Assembly: GCA_009746045.1 (NCBI GenBank)
Contig: RPFO01000963.1
Span: 1-25,000, forward strand
DNA length: 25,000 nucleotides
Origin: Mesostigma viride
Lineage: Eukaryota; Streptophyta; Mesostigmatophyceae; Mesostigmatales; Mesostigmataceae
Reading direction: 5' to 3'
In this document: piece after piece, positions 21,492-25,000 of the stretch
How the letters are laid out: each line of letters opens with the position of its first letter
How positions within the stretch are numbered: the stretch's first letter is position 1
Program-made: the position numbers and the translations under genes
Notes under the pieces: model-generated
What the model was told of the DNA's origin: nothing
Database searches by the model: none
Seen by the model: only the letters and a program-made list of their open reading frames with translations

Positions 21492-21626
21492 ATGGGAGGT
21501 CCCATTGTAGGCCGTGAACGCGGCTAAATACTGAAAGCATCATCCATGGGGGCCATTATGGGCGCACATGCGCGTGGGCCACTTGCAAAGGCTAAGCCTA
21601 CCTAATCTACACTACTGGTATATTCC

Positions 21627-22709
21627 CTAGTCTGGGGTGGCAGGAGGGGCCTGCCAGGGCTTGTGGTCAACGTGGATGACCGCCCCCCTCCAGTATACCG
21701 GCTTCCCCCCTGCACGCTGCCGGAGCTGAAGGTAGGTCGGCCATAGCTCGCGTCGCCGCTGTTGCTGGGCCAAGGTCAAGTCGTCGTCCAGCGTGAAGCG
21801 AGTCTCCGAGAGCTTCTTGCGGCATTTAAGGAACCCCAGCTTGTCCGTCATGTACTTAAAGGTGAGGAGCACGGGTGCCGGGCCAGCCTTCCCCCGCGCG
21901 CGGGGGAGGCGGACAGCCGACATGTCCAGCTCACCAGTGAGTAACATGGGGGCAAGAATGGCGCGCTTAACTGCCTCAAGGAGACTCGTGGAGGTCTCAC
22001 CTGCCGGCTGGTCGAAGTGCTTGACGATGACATTGTGGCTGCGCTTGTCGAGCTCGGCCGCCTCGCGTAGGTCGAGGGCTTGTTGCTTGAGTTGTGCCGC
22101 GATGGTGGAGGTGGTGGAGGTGGTATGATGCTTAAGCAAGTCCGCCCAGGTGGAGGGAACATCGCTGGCCGGGCCAGCAGGTGCCGGCTGGGCAGCGATT
22201 TCCTGCACCGCTTGGGCGGTGAGGCCGGCGGTGTCATGCAAGCTCTCAAGGGCGGTGGCGGTGGCTTGAAGGCGTTGGTCGAGGTCGAGGAGCTGGGCTT
22301 TGATGTCGGCAGTGAAGGCGGAAACGGCGGTGGAGGTGGAGGCGGCGGCGGTGGAAATGTGAGGAAGTTCAGCAGTCAGCGTGCCGCCGATTGCTGAAAT
22401 GTCGGCAGCAAGGGGGGTCACGTGCTGCTGGAAGGCTTCCGTCAGGATGGAACGGAGTGTGGGGGCGGTGATGGATGGAGCCCAGATCTCGCCGTCGGAG
22501 CGCTGGAGAAGGGAGTTGAGGATGGCGTGCTGGAGTTCGGGGCGGGTGCACCCGGGCAGCAGGGTGAGGTGTCGCCAGAGGCGGCCGTCCGGGAGGATGA
22601 GGCGATTGTTGTCGTGGAGATGGAGGCACAGGTCGTAAAGCGAAGCGTAGTCAGTCATTACGTTAGCCATGCCATGATTCCAAACGTCCAAGAACTGCAC
22701 ACGGTGCAA
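21627..22709 (-). CDS. LINE ORF1p-like nucleic-acid-binding protein (intact)
   Basis: An open frame of 360 residues. The start may be Met1 or Met14 (MANVMTDY), since residues 1-13 overlap repetitive leader. Residues about 95-175 are Ala/Thr/Leu-rich with heptad-like spacing (DIKAQLLDLDQRLQATATAL), a likely coiled coil. Residues 226-300 look like an RRM (NVIVKHFDQPAGET, then PAPVLLTFKYMTDKLGFLKC). Residues 302-350 match the C-terminal domain of L1 ORF1p (TRFTLDDDLTLAQQQRRREL and WPTYLQLR, then KPVYWRGAVIHVD). In that family the protein trimerises and coats element RNA as a chaperone. No reverse-transcriptase partner follows in the same orientation. It is uninterrupted, in contrast to every other retroelement protein in the window. 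Identification is from remembered Transposase_22 patterns. Confidence 0.72.
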   Translation of the reverse strand: MHRVQFLDVWNHGMANVMTDYASLYDLCLHLHDNNRLILPDGRLWRHLTLLPGCTRPELQHAILNSLLQRSDGEIWAPSITAPTLRSILTEAFQQHVTPLAADISAIGGTLTAELPHISTAAASTSTAVSAFTADIKAQLLDLDQRLQATATALESLHDTAGLTAQAVQEIAAQPAPAGPASDVPSTWADLLKHHTTSTTSTIAAQLKQQALDLREAAELDKRSHNVIVKHFDQPAGETSTSLLEAVKRAILAPMLLTGELDMSAVRLPRARGKAGPAPVLLTFKYMTDKLGFLKCRKKLSETRFTLDDDLTLAQQQRRRELWPTYLQLRQRAGGKPVYWRGAVIHVDHKPWQAPPATPD

Positions 22710-22869
22710 AAGGCAAAAAGCCGGAGGACAGCACTTTCAAATGTGCGGTGGGAACCAAAAGCCCGCGTATATGCCAGAAAACATCGTGTTGCTGCAGCGA
22801 CGCGATGATACGGACCACGAATCCAGTGCCAAGCTCGGAACGGCCGCAAAGGAGATCTGGCATCACAGG

Positions 22870-23016
22870 CCCCACCGTCTAGGTCATCTAGTCGCTCTAC
22901 ACGTAAGCCAGCCATAATTTCAATGCACAAGGCCACATATTTCCATCACCATTCATATTCATCATCCTGAACGACTCGAACACGCGGACAAGATAACGGC
23001 AGGCTCGAGCTACCAT
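22870..23016 (-). repeat. Module 2 copy 3, 3' part (split by insertion)
   Basis: Reads on the minus strand from TCGAGC to GACGGTGGGG, matching copies 1 and 2, with NGDGNMALCIEIMAGLR coding-like sequence. Its missing 5' part is at 23350-23407. TCGAGCTACCAT is present at the broken end of both halves (23005-23016 and 23350-23361). Confidence 0.85.
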
Positions 23017-23349
23017 TAATTAATTAATTAATTAATTAATTAATTAATTAGACTCGTGCTCCGGTTGGGGAGTCACGGAGCATCAGTAACCCCGATGGAT
23101 GGATGGATAATTAATTAATTAATTAATTAATAGACATGTGACTGCGTCACGTGTGCATAAGTCCTCAGTGGGAGGGGAACATGGGATGGAATGGATTGTG
23201 TAAGCTATCTAGGTCCTAGTTACAGGGGTGTGGGCACCGCGGCCCGAATCACTATGAATGCCATGATGGATGGATGGATTGGTGCAAACAGTCCTACCGG
23301 TCTAATCTATCTACATCAGCTACCTACAACATCTATCTAAACAGATCTA
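23017..23349 (-). mobile_element. LINE 3'-UTR retro-insertion with 12-bp TSD
   Basis: A 333-bp insert in module 2 flanked by the perfect direct repeat TCGAGCTACCAT. On the minus strand it runs from TAGATAGATGTTGTAGGTAG through GGTAGGACTGTTTGCACC, (ATCC)n, an internal AT tail at 23108-23132, a second (ATCC)n, and the hairpin GCTCCGTGACTCCCCAACCGG (21 bases; 23081-23061, then AGC). It ends in an (AATT)n tail at 23050-23017. Two (ATCC)n plus (AATT)n blocks suggest a compound or doubly inserted tail. Confidence 0.8.
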
Positions 23350-23407
23350 TCGAGCTACCATGGTCCGGATTCTCCCGATTTCTGGCCTGCGCTGGTTGTC
23401 TCCTTGA
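23350..23407 (-). repeat. Module 2 copy 3, 5' part
   Basis: Begins CAAGGAGACAACCAGC on the minus strand at 23407 and stops at the duplication TCGAGCTACCAT; it continues at 23004-22870. Confidence 0.85.
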
Positions 23408-23593
23408 TAGGGGAAGCACGCCAGACAGCTCCCCTAGGGTAGAGTTGATGTTGATAGATGTTGTAGATAGCTGTTGTAGATAGATTAGACCGGTAGGACT
23501 GTTTGCACCCATCCATCCATCGGGGTTAATGCTCCGTGACTCCCCAACGGGAGCACGAGTCTAATTAATTAATTAATGTATTAATTAATTAAT
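23408..23593 (+). mobile_element. LINE 3'-UTR copy with hairpin and (TTAA)n tail
   Basis: Plus-oriented. ACGCCAGACAG and GGGTAGAGTTGATGTTGATAG repeat the end of the LINE at 15018-20615. GGTAGGACTGTTTGCACCC, (ATCC)n, GCTCCGTGACTCCCCAACGG with closing GAGC (23531-23554), and a (TTAA)n tail to 23593 follow. Its 5' edge abuts module 2 in the opposite orientation, as in twin-primed LINE insertions. Confidence 0.75.
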
Positions 23594-23678
23594 GACGTTG
23601 TATTACTGCTATGACCCAAAAAGACGCACGCAAGACCAGACCACGCAATCCAGGCTTTCGGTGGCAAGAACCACGCAG

Positions 23679-24565
23679 CTAATCCACAGTTTTGTAAGTA
23701 ATCTTTGAGTTTGCCTTCAGGAATTCAACCACCTTCTGGCCTTCAAGCACCTCAGTAACCTGCACGCACACACGAGGAGGCCGCCGGTGGGATTCAAAAT
23801 GCTCCAATCTCATATCAGACAAGCAAGACAGCACCCCGAATCCGCAGCGCAGTCATTCCATACTACACGTATATGTGGCGTGCGCTGGCGGTCTCATCCT
23901 TATGAAGGAAGATATATTACCCCAGCATAATAGCGGCCTAGGAAAGGCTGCCGCCGAGGACCGTCTTTCGGGTGCCAGTACGCAGCCTACTATGTGTGAC
24001 ATGTGCGTACAGCAATTGATAATGCTGTCAGTATGTTACTTTTCTCACTTAGAATGCACTACCCCGCCTGTAGGGCCAAACACTGGGGATTTGCAGGCAT
24101 GCAAGGGACAAACCAGCCTACGGACCAGGAATGCACCGGCATCCTAGACAAGGAAAGCACACCAACCTTAAAGCAATTTCCTGCCAAACGGCCTGCACAA
24201 GTTCGTGCACAATGCCCTGCCCTGCTCCCTGCCCTGCTCCCTGCCCTGCTCCCTGCCCTGCTCCCTGCGCTTGGGGGACCTGTGCAGTAAATGCGCGGCG
24301 CCCTCTGCCCGCCACCCACCTGCTCCCGCAGTCGCTCCGGGTCGTACTCCTGACCCATGCGCTTGAACTCGGCGACGGCGGGCCCCATCTCGGCTTGGAT
24401 TTCCTCCTCGCTGATGCTCATCCCCTCCTGCACAAACAGCTGGTGCGACGCCATGCTGCGCTTGACCGACTTGGCCAGCTCCTCGCGGTTCTTGGAAATG
24501 TAGTCGGCCACCATCGTCTCGCTCGAGAACGACTTGAGCTGCTCGTAGCTCAGCTGCAAGCGCCC
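23679..24565 (-). CDS. Chloroplast trigger factor-like chaperone, last two exons (partial)
   Basis: Exon 24565-24320 (82 codons) and exon 23759-23679 (26 codons plus TAG) join in phase 0 across a 560-bp intron with donor CAG/GTGGGT and acceptor GCGTGCAG/GTT. The product reads GRLQLSYEQLKSFSSETMVA, DYISKNREELAKSVKRSMAS, then EEEIQAEMGPAVAEFKRMGQ and EYDPERLREQ, joined to VTEVLEGQKVVEFLKANSKI and TYKTVD. This fits the C-terminal helical domain of trigger factor, best the plant plastid version (EFKK...EYDEERV..QV.EILEG.KVLEWL). The ribosome-binding and PPIase domains lie upstream, outside the window. Expected role: co-translational folding of chloroplast proteins. The acceptor at 24566 (CTACTGAG) is weak, so the first exon may begin slightly differently. 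Assignment is from remembered family sequence. Confidence 0.8.
23760..24319 (-). other. Intron of the trigger factor-like gene
   Basis: A 560-bp intron joining the two visible exons in phase 0. It contains the 12-bp minisatellite at 24213-24268 and otherwise no feature that I recognise. Confidence 0.7.
24213..24268. repeat. 12-bp minisatellite in trigger factor intron
   Basis: About 4.5 perfect copies of CCCTGCCCTGCT, beginning 52 bases inside the intron from the donor at 24319. Confidence 0.93.
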
Positions 24566-24718
24566 CTCAGTAGGGGTTGAGCCAAGCAGGTCACACAATC
24601 CATGCCAAGAACAATGAGGGGTTGGTTGCAAACACAGCAGGGGAGATAAAGCCATGTGAGAAGAGAGTTGCCGCCATAGTCGTGGTATGTGCCCTTGGGT
24701 TATGTGCCTGAACACAGC

Positions 24719-24930
24719 TGACCCGTAGCCACCATTAATTAAAGAATTAAACACATGCTCCTGTTGGGGAGTCACGGAGCACCGAGGTGCTTTTAATCCC
24801 TGAGTGTGCACAGCGGGTAGGGGGTAGAGACCCCCCTTTCCCTCGTGCCACTGGCATGTCACAGGTGCAATCGGACCCATCTAAACGATCTGGCATCCAC
24901 TGTGGGTGCAATATGACCCGTAGCCGCCAT
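24719..24930 (-). mobile_element. Retro-insertion with 17-bp TSD and AT tail
   Basis: The insert 24736-24913 (178 bp) lies between TGACCCGTAGCCACCAT (24719-24735) and TGACCCGTAGCCGCCAT (24914-24930), 16 of 17 bases identical. On the minus strand its 3' end is GCTCCGTGACTCCCCAACAG with closing GAGC (24780-24757) and an AATTCTTTAATTAAT tail. Its 5' part does not match the other copies. It lies upstream of the trigger factor exon on the same strand, presumably in the preceding intron. Confidence 0.82.
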
Positions 24931-25000
24931 GCCATCGGCCCCCCTTCTCTCCTTACCTTTCTTTCCATCCCCACCATATAAACCCTCAACAAACATCCCT
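24931..25000. other. Window edge, nothing recognised
   Basis: Seventy bases, pyrimidine-rich on the + strand, with no feature seen. Confidence 0.4.

Larger units (their letters stand above)
20965..23407 (-). mobile_element. ORF1-only non-LTR retroelement with two nested insertions
   Basis: On the minus strand the order is module 2 (23407-22870), ORF1p-like CDS (22709-21627), about 500 bases of 3' untranslated sequence, then a 3' end with hairpin GCTCCCAACGGAGC (21002-20989) and an (AATT)n tail at 20980-20965. No endonuclease or reverse transcriptase is present. Two later insertions interrupt it: 23017-23349 (12-bp duplication) and 21328-21491 (11-bp duplication). Joining these parts into one element is my inference from order, orientation and the nested duplications. 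I could not find a duplication flanking the whole. Confidence 0.55.

Noticed and set aside
22080-22397. Plus-strand Gly-rich frame
   Set aside because: Antisense of the ORF1p-like coding sequence, which has recognisable domain order.
24059-24880. Single 273-residue minus-strand protein
   Set aside because: Only the middle part (24565-24320) matches trigger factor; the ends are intron, minisatellite and a retro-insertion, and splice sites explain the rest.

Overview
The window looks like nuclear DNA of a green alga. The evidence is GC-rich coding sequence, GT-AG introns, genes for chloroplast-type proteins (an RNase E/G-like nuclease and a trigger factor), a GPI-anchored phytocyanin with a proline-rich stalk, a TGTAA polyadenylation-like signal, and a heavy load of broken LINE retrotransposons. 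I cannot name the species; a core chlorophyte is my best guess.

Layout. 1-7146 is one uninterrupted 23-bp C-rich minisatellite of about 310 copies. It sits immediately upstream of, and probably inside an intron of, an RNase E/G-like gene whose last three exons are 7224-7343, 8077-8244 and 9197-9292 (+). The intron after the first visible exon carries repeated copies of its own splice donor. 9813-10344 is a 5'-truncated LINE 3' end, followed by a (GAC)n microsatellite and an interspersed repeat here called module 2. 11319-11930 (-) is an intact phytocyanin gene. Behind its promoter lies a 669-bp non-autonomous DNA transposon with perfect 14-bp terminal inverted repeats and a 7-bp target duplication (12312-12980). 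14410-14930 is a second LINE 3' end.

15018-20615 (+) is a nearly full-length but badly frameshifted LINE: ORF1, APE-type endonuclease, reverse transcriptase and C-terminal tail. It is interrupted at 17391-18700 by an ATACG-rich inverted-repeat element. 20965-23407 (-) is read as an ORF1-only non-LTR element with an intact 360-residue ORF1p-like protein and no reverse transcriptase. It carries two nested insertions with clear target-site duplications, one of them a recent copy of its own 3' end. 23408-23593 is another LINE 3' end. It abuts the 3' end of a chloroplast trigger-factor gene on the minus strand (last two exons 24565-24320 and 23759-23679). A third duplication-flanked retro-insertion lies upstream of exon 24565-24320.

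Synthesis. Host genes visible: RNase E/G-like, phytocyanin, trigger factor. They do not form an operon or pathway; the two chloroplast-type proteins may simply share a destination. Most of the remainder is mobile-element debris. Its unifying feature is a short 3' hairpin (CTCC-CAAC-GGAG type) followed by a (TTAA)n or (TTTAA)n tail, seen at six places and in three cases bounded by target duplications. This suggests a set of non-LTR elements whose reverse transcriptase recognises a common 3' structure.
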